Source of the DNA: Cyanosarcina radialis HA8281-LM2 | Lineage (GTDB): Bacteria; Cyanobacteriota; Cyanobacteriia; Cyanobacteriales; CCAP-1448 | DNA: 64,000 nt | NCBI GenBank assembly: GCA_019359615.1 | Contig: JAHHHA010000010.1 | Coordinates: forward strand, 1 to 64,000 | Direction: 5' to 3' | Shown here: positions 50,997-59,716 of the stretch, piece after piece | Layout of the letters: each line of letters opens with the position of its first letter | Position numbering within the stretch: the first letter of the stretch is position 1 | Translations under genes and position numbers: made by a program | Notes under the pieces: generated by a model | What the model saw: the letters and a program-made list of their open reading frames with translations, nothing else | Told to the model about the DNA's origin: nothing | Database searches by the model: none

Positions 50997-52310
50997 ATGA
51001 CAAGATTTTCCCGCAGGCAGTTTATCATCACGGCAGGAGCCGCTACAGCCGGAACCATGCTGGCTCACGGTTGTTCCTCATCAACTTCTAGCAATTCCCC
51101 TTCATCAACTGTTAGTCAAGCAGCGAATGCTCCCAAAGTAGAAACTACTCAAGCCAAGTTAGGATTTATCGCTTTAACTGATTCTGCCCCCCTAATTATT
51201 GCCCAAGAAAAGGGGTTATTTGCCAGGTACGGCATGAAGGATGTGGAAGTCGTCAAGCAAGCTTCCTGGCCTGTTACTCAAGGTAATTTAGAAATTGGTT
51301 CGGCAGGCGGTGGCATTGATGGGGCGCACATTTTAACTCCTATGCCTTACCTGATGACTTTGGGTAAGACTAAAACTCAGCAGCCAGTACCGATGTATAT
51401 CCTGGCGCGGTTAAACACCAACGGGCAAGCCATATCAGTTGCTAACACTTATAAAGATTTGAAAGTAGGCTTAGATAACAAAGCCCTCAAAGAAGCCTTT
51501 AGTAAGGCTAAAGCTGGTGGCAAATCAGAAATTAAAGTTGCCGTGACATTTCCTGGTGGCACTCACGACTTGTGGATGCGTTACTGGCTAGCCGCTGGTG
51601 GCATCGATCCCACCAAAGATGTTTCAGTTACTCCTATTCCACCACCGCAAATGGTGGCCAATATGAAATTGGGCAGCATGGAAGCTTTTTGCGTGGGAGA
51701 ACCCTGGAACGCTCAATTAGTCAACCAAGGTGTAGGGTATACGGCTTTAGTCACTGGAGAATTGTGGAAAGACCATCCTGAAAAAGCTTTTGCCATGCGA
51801 GCCGATTGGGTAGATAAAAATCCTAATGCTGCTAAAGCACTATTAATGGCAATCATGGAAGCCCAACAGTGGTGCGAAAAAGCTGAAAACAAAGAGGAAA
51901 TGTGCAAAATTGTTTCCCAAGCTAAATGGTTCAAAGTGCCAGTAAAAGATATCATCGAACGCTCTAAAGGGAATATAGATTACGGCGACGGTCGCCAGCA
52001 ACAAAATTTTGGCGAGCGCATGAAGTTCTGGGCAGATGATGCTTCCTATCCCTTCAAGAGTCATGACTTGTGGTTCTTAACTGAAAACATTCGCTGGGGT
52101 TACATTCCAGCCGATACCAATACTAAAGAATTGGTCGATAAAGTCAACAAAGAAAATTTGTGGAGAGAAGCAGCTAAGTTACTTGGCGTTGCTGATGCTG
52201 AAATTCCTAAAAGCACTTCTCGCGGGGTAGAAACCTTCTTTGATGGCGTGAAGTTTGACCCAGAAAAACCAGAGGAATACTTGAAAGCTTTGAAGATTAA
52301 GAAAGCTTAA
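50997..52310 (+). CDS. nrtA: Nitrate/nitrite-binding lipoprotein NrtA
   Basis: 437 residues from the ATG at 50997 (an ATG at 50964 is in frame). Tat-like signal SRRQFIITAGAATAGTMLAH with lipobox Cys. The NrtA domain includes LGFIALTDSAPLIIAQEKGL, GGTHDLWMRYWLAAGGIDP and CVGEPWNAQLV, contacting nitrate. Periplasmic receptor of the ABC permease. Confidence 0.96.
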   Translation: MTRFSRRQFIITAGAATAGTMLAHGCSSSTSSNSPSSTVSQAANAPKVETTQAKLGFIALTDSAPLIIAQEKGLFARYGMKDVEVVKQASWPVTQGNLEIGSAGGGIDGAHILTPMPYLMTLGKTKTQQPVPMYILARLNTNGQAISVANTYKDLKVGLDNKALKEAFSKAKAGGKSEIKVAVTFPGGTHDLWMRYWLAAGGIDPTKDVSVTPIPPPQMVANMKLGSMEAFCVGEPWNAQLVNQGVGYTALVTGELWKDHPEKAFAMRADWVDKNPNAAKALLMAIMEAQQWCEKAENKEEMCKIVSQAKWFKVPVKDIIERSKGNIDYGDGRQQQNFGERMKFWADDASYPFKSHDLWFLTENIRWGYIPADTNTKELVDKVNKENLWREAAKLLGVADAEIPKSTSRGVETFFDGVKFDPEKPEEYLKALKIKKA

Positions 52311-52465
52311 GCAAGTCAAGCGTCGGCAAGCTCAGCTACCAAATAAAAAGCTTGCACTGACCGAAGCGAAGGTGTCAAAAGTCAAAAATAAAACAGCTAA
52401 TTCTGAGGTTTTTGGCTTTTGATTATTTCACTGTCTTAAATATAGAATTATAGCTAGGAGAAACA

Positions 52466-53311
52466 ATGACTGCTACCACTGAATTTCGATCTTCAAGAAA
52501 AAAGAATAAAAATCCGATCGCCAAGTTGTTGCAAAAACAATTACCAATATTTTTGCCACCAATAGTTGCGATCGCAGGCTTTTTAGTTATCTGGCAGATC
52601 CTTTGTCCCGGAGGTTCTAAAGGTTTGCCTGGGCCTTTGCAGGTATGGAATGAAACTGTAGATCCTTATATTACGCAACCATTTTTTGATAACGGCGGTC
52701 CTGATAAAGGTCTGGGTTGGCACATTTTAGCTAGCCTACAAAGGGTGGGAATTGGATTCTCTCTGTCAGCTATAGTTGGGATTGGTTTAGGTGTCTTAAT
52801 TGGGGTTAACCAGTTTTTCCATCGCGCTCTCGATCCAGCATTTCAAATCATGCGAACCATTGCGCCTTTAGCTTGGTTGCCGATCGCTCAAACTGGATTT
52901 AGCGACAATGCTAGGGCAGCACTTTTTGTGATTTTTATCACAGCCATCTGGCCGATAATCATTAACACTGCCGAAGGAGTCAAGAATATACCACAAGACT
53001 ATAGAAATGTGGCTAGAGTTTTAAAACTGCCAGCGAGAAAATATTTCTTGAAGATTCTCTTTCCCGCAGCAGTTCCTTACATCTTTACTGGATTGAGAAT
53101 TGCGATCGGCTTGTCCTGGCTGGCAATTGTAGCAGCAGAAATGTTGATGTCAGGCAGTGTAGGAATTGGTTCGTTCATTATCGATGCCTTTACTTCTAGC
53201 TTAATTAGCCAGATTATTGTCGCTGTAGTTTACATTGGTGTCGTTGGCTTTGTCCTCGATCGCTTAGTCGGTTTCATCGGCTCTTTATTAGTAGCCCAAG
53301 AACACAAATAA
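52466..53311 (+). CDS. nrtB: Nitrate ABC transporter permease NrtB
   Basis: 281 residues, about six helices. The cytoplasmic EAA-type loop is RNVARVLKLPARKYFLKILF PAAVPY, and MRTIAPLAWLPIAQTGFSDN is a NrtB signature. ATG at 52466 preceded by AGGAGAA. The 155-bp gap after nrtA shows only short repeats. Confidence 0.95.
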   Translation: MTATTEFRSSRKKNKNPIAKLLQKQLPIFLPPIVAIAGFLVIWQILCPGGSKGLPGPLQVWNETVDPYITQPFFDNGGPDKGLGWHILASLQRVGIGFSLSAIVGIGLGVLIGVNQFFHRALDPAFQIMRTIAPLAWLPIAQTGFSDNARAALFVIFITAIWPIIINTAEGVKNIPQDYRNVARVLKLPARKYFLKILFPAAVPYIFTGLRIAIGLSWLAIVAAEMLMSGSVGIGSFIIDAFTSSLISQIIVAVVYIGVVGFVLDRLVGFIGSLLVAQEHK

Positions 53312-53390
53312 AAAGTAAGCAATGGGGAACGGATAATTTTGTTGCCCCATTCTCAATTTTTGACTTTTGACTTTTGACTTTTGACTTATT

Positions 53391-55406
53391 ATGTCTTTCT
53401 TTGTTGAAATCGACCACGTAGATCGCATATTTCCCCTACCCAACGGCGGTAAATATGTGGCGCTAAAGAATATTGAACTCAAAATCAAACAAGGCGAATT
53501 TGTTTCCTTAGTCGGTCACTCCGGCTGCGGGAAATCTACATTGTTGAATATTGTCGCTGGTCTAGATCGACCGACCCATGGCGGGGTAATTCTTGAAGGA
53601 CGAGAAGTGAAGGGGCCGGGGCCAGATCGGATGGTCGTGTTCCAAAATTACTCCTTGCTGCCTTGGTTGACAGTCCGAGAAAACATCGCCCTCGCTGTCG
53701 ATGAAGTATTTGCAGGCAGACCTAAAGGCGAACTTAAAGAGATTATCGAACATCACATCGATTTAGTAGGATTGCAGGCAGCGGCGAAAAAGCGCCCTGG
53801 AGAACTATCGGGGGGGATGAAACAACGGGTAGCGATCGCTCGCGCCCTAGCCATTCGTCCGAAGTTGCTGCTGTTAGACGAACCGTTTGGTGCCTTGGAT
53901 GCCTTAACGCGCGGCGGTTTGCAAGAACAGTTGATGAAGATTTGCCAGGAAAGCCACGTTACTTGCATCATGGTGACGCACGATGTCGATGAAGCCCTGC
54001 TGCTGTCGGATCGGATCGTGATGCTCACTAACGGGCCGGAATCTCACATCGGACAGATTCTCAACGTGCCCATCCCTCGCCCCCGCGAACGCATGGAAGT
54101 GGTGAAGCATCCCCTGTACTACCAGATGCGGAACGAAATTATCTACTTCCTCAACCAGCAGAAGCGGGCGAAGAAACGCGCCAGCCAGGTATCTACCCCC
54201 CAAGTGGCGATTACTGGTGGAGGACTGGAAAAAGTCAGCTTAAATCTGGGCTTTATTCCTCTGACCGATTGCGCCCCGCTGGTAGTGGCCAAAGAAAAAG
54301 GCTTCTTCCAAAAACACGGATTTACTGAAGTCAACCTCAGCCGCGAACCGAGTTGGCAAGACATCGCCCAAGGAGTGGCTACAGGTCGTCTCGATGCTGC
54401 TCAGATGGTGGCGACTATGCCCCTGGCTTTGACGATTGGCATGGGCGGGAAAAAACCGCTGCCAGTGGTGACGGCTTTAATTCTGAGCCGCAACGGTAAC
54501 GCGATTACCTTCAGCAAAGAACTTTATCAGCAAGGGGTGCGATCGCTCAAAGATTTCCGCGAGGCGATCGATCGAACTCCCGATAAGGTTTACAACTTGG
54601 GGGTAGTACATCCAGCTTCCATGCACCACCTGCTCTTGCGCTACTGGCTGGCGGCTGGCGGTATCGATCCCGATCGAGATGTGAATTTGATGGTGATTCC
54701 ACCTACCCAAATGATAGACCATCTCAAATCCGGTCAGATCGACGGCTATTGCGTCGGCGAACCGTGGAATTCTCGCGCTGTCTCTGAAGATTTAGGTTTT
54801 ATCGTCGCTCACGATCTAGAAATCTGGAAAGGTCATCCAGAGAAAGTTTTAGGGCTGCGAGAAGATTGGTTAGAGCAGCACCCCCAAACTCATATGGCTT
54901 TGGTGAAAGCTTTGCTGGAAGCTTGCGACTACTGCGACAATCCGCGCAATCGAGAAGAAATCTTAAGCTTGCTGTGTCAGCCTCAATACGTCGGTTCGGC
55001 AGCAGAGTATACCCGCAACGGCTTTATCGATCCATACGATCGCGGTACGGGAGAAGAACCCCAATTGTTGCGGCGGTTCAACCAGTTCCATGTCGATAAT
55101 GCCAACTGTCCGGGACGAGTTGAGGGCTTATGGATTCTGACTCAATTGGCCCGTTGGGGAATTGCTCCTTTCCCGAAGAATTGGCTGGAAATCGTCGAAC
55201 GGGTGCGTCGGGTAGATTTATTCTGCGAGGCGGCTAGGCAATTGGGTTTACCGGATATCGAGCCGGATCGGGAGCCGTTTGCCCTGTTCGACAAGATGGT
55301 GTTCAATCCTGACGATCCGGTGGGGTATCTGAAGCGCCTAGACATCGTGCGGGAGTTTGAGGTGGAGGAAATTGTTATCGATCCGACTGCGGATGTGAAG
55401 GTTTAA
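53391..55406 (+). CDS. nrtC: NrtC: ATPase fused to a NrtA-like regulatory domain
   Basis: 671 residues. The ATPase domain (1-255) has Walker A GHSGCGKST, signature LSGGMKQRVAIARAL, and Walker B LLLLDEPFGALD. A linker (about 256-283) leads to a C-terminal NrtA-homologous domain (about 284-660: LGFIPLTDCAPLVVAKEKGF, MHHLLLRYWLAAGGIDPDRD, GYCVGEPWNS), which mediates ammonium inhibition of transport in Synechococcus. Confidence 0.97.
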   Translation: MSFFVEIDHVDRIFPLPNGGKYVALKNIELKIKQGEFVSLVGHSGCGKSTLLNIVAGLDRPTHGGVILEGREVKGPGPDRMVVFQNYSLLPWLTVRENIALAVDEVFAGRPKGELKEIIEHHIDLVGLQAAAKKRPGELSGGMKQRVAIARALAIRPKLLLLDEPFGALDALTRGGLQEQLMKICQESHVTCIMVTHDVDEALLLSDRIVMLTNGPESHIGQILNVPIPRPRERMEVVKHPLYYQMRNEIIYFLNQQKRAKKRASQVSTPQVAITGGGLEKVSLNLGFIPLTDCAPLVVAKEKGFFQKHGFTEVNLSREPSWQDIAQGVATGRLDAAQMVATMPLALTIGMGGKKPLPVVTALILSRNGNAITFSKELYQQGVRSLKDFREAIDRTPDKVYNLGVVHPASMHHLLLRYWLAAGGIDPDRDVNLMVIPPTQMIDHLKSGQIDGYCVGEPWNSRAVSEDLGFIVAHDLEIWKGHPEKVLGLREDWLEQHPQTHMALVKALLEACDYCDNPRNREEILSLLCQPQYVGSAAEYTRNGFIDPYDRGTGEEPQLLRRFNQFHVDNANCPGRVEGLWILTQLARWGIAPFPKNWLEIVERVRRVDLFCEAARQLGLPDIEPDREPFALFDKMVFNPDDPVGYLKRLDIVREFEVEEIVIDPTADVKV

Positions 55407-55463
55407 GCTGTAGATTTTTTTTAACGCAAAGGTACGCAAAGGTAAGCGCAAAGGTTCGCCAAG

Positions 55464-56300
55464 ATGCAAACTACTAATAGCAATGTCGCTCTCGATCGCA
55501 AGTCTCAGGTTGCCAACCCGTTTTTGGTAATTGAGGATGTCTCTAAGGTCTATCGAACTCCTGACGGACTGCATACGGTTTTGGATGGGGTTAATCTGAC
55601 GGTTGGTGAAGGTGAGTTTATCTGTCTGATCGGTCACTCTGGTTGTGGCAAATCGACGCTGTTGAATATGGTGTCTGGGTTTAATACACCGACGACGGGA
55701 GAAGTGCGGTTGCAAGATCGGAGGATCGATCGACCCGGACCCGATCGCATGATGGTGTTTCAAAATTACTCGCTGCTGCCTTGGATGAGTGCGTTTGATA
55801 ACGTTTATTTGGCAGTCGATGCGGTTTATCCGAACAAACCAGAGCAGCAGAAAAAGGGGCTGGTAAAAGAGTATTTGAACTTGGTGGGATTGTCGGAAGC
55901 TGCCGATAAGAAACCGACTCAACTTTCTGGGGGGATGAAACAACGGGTCGCTATTGCCCGCGCTTTGGCGATTCACCCGGAAATTTTGATTTTAGACGAG
56001 CCGTTTGGGGCGTTAGATGCGATTACTAGAGAAGAGTTGCAAGAAGAACTGTTAAAAATTTGGCGCGAACATCAAGTAACCGTGTTGATGATTACGCACG
56101 ATATTGATGAAGCCCTATTTTTAGCCGATCGATTGGTGATGATGACGAATGGCCCTCATGCCAAAATTGGCGAGGTGTTAGACATTCCTTTTCCTCGCCC
56201 TCGCAATCGAGCCAAAATTATGGAAGATTCTACCTACTACGAGTTGCGCAATTATGCCCTCGACTTCCTGTTCCGCCGTTTTGCTCATGATGTAGATTAA
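55464..56300 (+). CDS. nrtD: NrtD: nitrate transporter ATPase
   Basis: 278 residues. Walker A GHSGCGKST, signature LSGGMKQRVAIARAL, Walker B ILILDEPFGALDAITREEL, switch ITHDIDEALF. Forms the heterodimeric motor with NrtC. narB, which often follows, is not present. Confidence 0.96.
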   Translation: MQTTNSNVALDRKSQVANPFLVIEDVSKVYRTPDGLHTVLDGVNLTVGEGEFICLIGHSGCGKSTLLNMVSGFNTPTTGEVRLQDRRIDRPGPDRMMVFQNYSLLPWMSAFDNVYLAVDAVYPNKPEQQKKGLVKEYLNLVGLSEAADKKPTQLSGGMKQRVAIARALAIHPEILILDEPFGALDAITREELQEELLKIWREHQVTVLMITHDIDEALFLADRLVMMTNGPHAKIGEVLDIPFPRPRNRAKIMEDSTYYELRNYALDFLFRRFAHDVD

Positions 56301-56486
56301 TTGATAGGATATCGGTGAGGCAGGGCGGGTTCGATCTAGCTCTTGCAGACCGCTGCGCGAACGCCGTCAAGGCCGCCTCTTGCAAAAGTCAATACCTCAT
56401 CAATTTAATCTGTGTTTATCTGTGTTTATCTGTGGTCAAAAAAGCCTTTTAAAACGGTATTAAGTTGCAAGTCCCTTAACTACATA

Positions 56487-56522
56487 AAAAATAGAGACGT
56501 TCAAAAAACGGCTCTATTTTAA
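56487..56522 (-). terminator. Intrinsic terminator following the ndhD tail copy
   Basis: Stem AAAATAGAG/CTCTATTTT with a 15-base loop. On the minus strand a run of six T follows. It could also work for nrtD on the plus strand, with a weaker T-run. Confidence 0.75.
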
Positions 56523-56534
56523 TTGGTTGTGAAT

Positions 56535-56594
56535 TCGATCGAGTCTGGGGACGGGAACGATCGCTTCTGCGACTTGCCAATCGGGTTGTTTTTG
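56535..56594 (-). pseudogene. Duplicated 3' end of ndhD
   Basis: The minus strand reads [19 protein letters not shown], matching the NdhD C-terminus ([18 protein letters not shown]). It differs from 59721-59776 at only two or three of about 55 bases. It lies just after the stop of the outer-membrane protein gene. Confidence 0.9.
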
Positions 56595-56613
56595 AGGCTC
56601 ACATCAATTGGCA

Positions 56614-58944
56614 TCAATACGAATATCTGATACCTAGCTTAAATTGAGAATCATCGGTTGTTGCCTGTAATTTATGACCAAAAACATCCTCATCATAGTC
56701 AATAATTCGGCGTTGAAAACCAATTTCTAAGATCGAAGCATTGGGTTTATCGCTCAGTATAATCCCACCTTTAATACCATAGGTAATATTGTCATTAATC
56801 GTTCCCGCAGCCGCACTTAAAGTAAAGATTTTCCCTAACTTAATCCCCAAATTCACTTGAGTTCCATAAGCTGAATCAGGTAAAATACCGCTAATATATT
56901 GCGTTGCTCCTAAGTTAAAGTCTCCGAATTTAGCATTAAACCCTACTGATAAAACATTAGGTCTAAGAACCGTGCCGAATTCAGTTTCAGCCCCATCAAA
57001 AACATAATTAGAGTTAATAAATAAATTAATTCTAGAATTTTTTCCTACGGTTAAGGGAGTAGCTAATCGCAATCCTATCTGACTGGGATAGTCTAAATCT
57101 GATTCGCTATAGTATCTACCTGTAGCAGACAAACTAAGATTTTTCCAATTTTTGGTGTAATCAGCACCCAAATAAGCATTAACTCGATCGCTGAAAATCA
57201 TGCCTGCCATCAATCTCATAGATTGATTGCTATTGGTGCGATTATATGAATAGGCTAGGCTGGGGAAATACTCATAAGTTCTGGTGTCTCTAATTTTAGT
57301 CACGCTGTCAACATCTCTCTGGACAATATCGACATAAGCTTGACTGTAGATCTGACCGTTAAATGACACGAGATTTCCATCGATTAAAGCAACGGGAACG
57401 ACATTACTATCTATTCCCCCCTCGGCTCCGGCTGACAAAACAGTTACTTCAGAACCCGTTGGAACTAAAAAATTTTCGCTGGTGACAGAGCGATCGCCTA
57501 CAGGTGATAAACCGATCCAAATCCCATTATATTCAGCCGTAGGGTGTCGGCGATTTTGTCTGGGGTTATCGGCTCTTCCTTGTTCGTAAGAGGCTACAGT
57601 TAAACTATTATCGGGAATATAAAAATTGTTAGCAGCTTGATATAAATTAAGGTTGATATCTGTCCTGGGTTTTCCTGCCGAACCAGCTAAATTAGGATTA
57701 GCTTTAGGCACAACTCTGGCTAAAGCTTGAACGCCGCTGTTCAAGGCAAAGTTCGGATCGCCAGGAATCAGCCAAAATCCTCTACGATTTTGTCCGATTA
57801 CTTGTTGAGTAGCATTTGATTTAAATACTCGATCGATCTCCGTTAAGCCAAATGGTTGTACGGTCGTCGTACTTTCATCGCGAGTAATCGTCGATCTATT
57901 AGTTTGGCTGTTGCCAGCAACGCTGCCAGCATTAGGCATATACAAGTCGAGCGCAAACTGACTATCTTGAAAACCGGGTTGAAACATTGAGGCAGCGATT
58001 TCATCGGATACCGGATCGCCAAGTTTACTGGTTTGGATAATTTTAGTCGGAATTAAAAGTTTGGGATCGTAACTGCTTTCATCAAAACGCAAACCTGGCA
58101 CGAGAGTACACCAATTACCAGCTTCGGCTTTACCAATTAGGGCACAGTCGCCAATTAATGAGGTTCGCAGACGAAAACCGATCGTGGTGCTAGGATCTTT
58201 TCTAACTAATTCTGTAGTCCTTTTTTGAGCAAAAGGTAGTGTTTGTAAATATGTACCTGTTTGTTCGGAGGTAAAAACATTATTTGCGGAAATACTTTGA
58301 GTAACTTTTCCTTCAATTCTATACAAAGCACTAACGCCTATAGTACCATCAACAATTGATGGTTCCAATTCCCAGCGAGTGGTGTGATTAATAATTGTGT
58401 TATTTAAAGGGATAGTAGTAAATTGAGTATTTTTTAGTTTTTCTTCTGGCACTACAGTAGGTGGAATTATATATTCACTTGACTGCTTTTCTTCATCTAA
58501 ATTGCTCTCAGGAGTTTCAGGTAAATCCGAGTTGACTGATTCAGTCGATCGCTGGGCAGGAGATTGGTTAGAGGTTTCTGTTGGCAAAGAGTTTTGTGCT
58601 ACTTCAGATGTAGCTGAAGAGCGATTCTCCTGCGGAGATGCTTTGCGAACGAGTGATTTATCTATTTCGTTGTTGCTAGCAGGTGAATGGTTTAACTCTA
58701 CTAGGGGTTCAGAATGTGGGGATGGCGAAGGCGCTTGGTTAAAATTTTCTGAGATGTTTGTATCTAATGGAACCGCAACTTCAGTTTTAAGATCGCTAGA
58801 TAAAACTTGAGTTTGCGCTTGGCTCGGCAAACAATTACTTAAGTCAACAGCAAATGAAGCGATCGCCAAAAAGCAGTAAAAAATAGTTGGATAAGTCTGG
58901 CTGAGTTTTGAATTACTAGGAAAGGTAGTTTTTAAAGTTAACAT
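56614..58944 (-). CDS. Outer-membrane beta-barrel protein, unknown function
   Basis: 776 residues. Signal-like N-terminus (YPTIFYCFLAIASFAVDLSN, LPSQAQ), then a Ser/Glu/Pro/Asn-rich linker (about 50-170), a beta-rich central domain with four cysteines, and alternating amphipathic strands to the C-terminal FKLGIRYSY. Ending in an aromatic residue is the BAM recognition mark of outer-membrane barrels. No TonB box, POTRA or SLH domain is evident. Lies between ndhD and the copy of its 3' end. Confidence 0.65.
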   Translation of the reverse strand: MLTLKTTFPSNSKLSQTYPTIFYCFLAIASFAVDLSNCLPSQAQTQVLSSDLKTEVAVPLDTNISENFNQAPSPSPHSEPLVELNHSPASNNEIDKSLVRKASPQENRSSATSEVAQNSLPTETSNQSPAQRSTESVNSDLPETPESNLDEEKQSSEYIIPPTVVPEEKLKNTQFTTIPLNNTIINHTTRWELEPSIVDGTIGVSALYRIEGKVTQSISANNVFTSEQTGTYLQTLPFAQKRTTELVRKDPSTTIGFRLRTSLIGDCALIGKAEAGNWCTLVPGLRFDESSYDPKLLIPTKIIQTSKLGDPVSDEIAASMFQPGFQDSQFALDLYMPNAGSVAGNSQTNRSTITRDESTTTVQPFGLTEIDRVFKSNATQQVIGQNRRGFWLIPGDPNFALNSGVQALARVVPKANPNLAGSAGKPRTDINLNLYQAANNFYIPDNSLTVASYEQGRADNPRQNRRHPTAEYNGIWIGLSPVGDRSVTSENFLVPTGSEVTVLSAGAEGGIDSNVVPVALIDGNLVSFNGQIYSQAYVDIVQRDVDSVTKIRDTRTYEYFPSLAYSYNRTNSNQSMRLMAGMIFSDRVNAYLGADYTKNWKNLSLSATGRYYSESDLDYPSQIGLRLATPLTVGKNSRINLFINSNYVFDGAETEFGTVLRPNVLSVGFNAKFGDFNLGATQYISGILPDSAYGTQVNLGIKLGKIFTLSAAAGTINDNITYGIKGGIILSDKPNASILEIGFQRRIIDYDEDVFGHKLQATTDDSQFKLGIRYSY

Positions 58945-58969
58945 CGATCTAAAAAAATATAGACGACGA

Positions 58970-59006
58970 AATAAAAAGAACTGAAAGCTGAAATAACTCT
59001 CAGTTC
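58970..59006 (-). terminator. Intrinsic terminator or attenuator between the secreted protein and the barrel gene
   Basis: Minus strand GAACTGA...TCAGTTC stem (15-base interior) followed by TTTTTAT. It ends about 26 bases before the barrel gene's ATG, so it either terminates the upstream gene or attenuates the barrel gene. Confidence 0.65.
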
Positions 59007-59078
59007 CTTGCTGAGTTTTTGCAATATTGACAAAACAATAAATGCTACAGAGTTTTATTGCCTCTATAGCAATAGCTC

Positions 59079-59486
59079 TTATTCTTCAACATATTCAGCT
59101 ATCAAGCCTGAGAGATTGAGGTTGTTCGCTTGAGAGGTTGTTAGGCTTTCGGTAGACTCTTCATCGGCTTCTGCCTCAACTTCCTGATAAGTATAACCGT
59201 CGCCATCTACTCCTATCTCGGAATACATTTCAAGTTCTCCACCCGTACCCAACGCACCAACATTCATATTGCCATTAGTATCAGTCATGGCATAAGCAAA
59301 AGCAGAAGTTTTACCAACTGCTGCTGCTGCCACTACATCAGTTACAGCGCCATTTTCATCCATTTGAACGCCAATACCGACGGCGACCCCACCTTGGCCG
59401 GCAGAAGCTTTAGGCACCATAGCGACACCACTCAGCAATACTAAACCAGCAGTTAATGCAGAAGTTAAACCTAATTGCAATTTCAT
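59079..59486 (-). CDS. Secreted acidic protein, unknown function
   Basis: 135 residues. Signal peptide LTAGLVLLSGVAMVPKASAG, then a Gly/Ala-rich segment (GGVAVGIGVQMDENGAVTDV VAAAAVGKTSAF) and a strongly acidic C-terminal half (EVEAEADEESTES). No family recognised. Adjacent to the barrel gene on the same strand, so possibly a functional pair. Confidence 0.65.
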   Translation of the reverse strand: MKLQLGLTSALTAGLVLLSGVAMVPKASAGQGGVAVGIGVQMDENGAVTDVVAAAAVGKTSAFAYAMTDTNGNMNVGALGTGGELEMYSEIGVDGDGYTYQEVEAEADEESTESLTTSQANNLNLSGLIAEYVEE

Positions 59487-59647
59487 GAATAATTCTCCGA
59501 AAAGTAGTTGATACAGATCGACAATATGATTACTATTGCCTTGCTTCTATCTTGGTTCGATCGAACAGAAAAAGCGCTGGTAAAAATACGTAATGTGATA
59601 AATTATGCGATCGCTAACTTCGGTGATTTTAGCGATCCATTAAATTA

Positions 59648-59682
59648 AAAAAAACTCCACCCACTTTTGGGATGGAGTTTTT
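59648..59682 (-). terminator. Intrinsic terminator downstream of ndhD
   Basis: AAAAACTCCACCC pairs with GGGATGGAGTTTTT across a short loop. On the minus strand it is followed by a T-run. It starts 34 bases after the ndhD stop. Confidence 0.88.
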
Positions 59683-59716
59683 CGCTACTTTACTTTTTTA
59701 TCGATCTGGTTGAGTC

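Larger units (their letters stand above)
56301..56613. other. Intergenic, 313 bp, with gene-tail copy and terminator
   Basis: Between nrtD and the convergent barrel gene: a repeat-like stretch with CGCTGCGCGAACGCCGTC (about 56350), three TCTGTGTTTA units (56410-56433), the terminator at 56487-56522 and the ndhD tail copy at 56535-56594. Confidence 0.75.

Noticed and set aside
56320-56400. Possible tRNA (GGGTTCGATC T-loop-like string)
   Set aside because: No acceptor or anticodon stem can be formed around it. It is repeat sequence.
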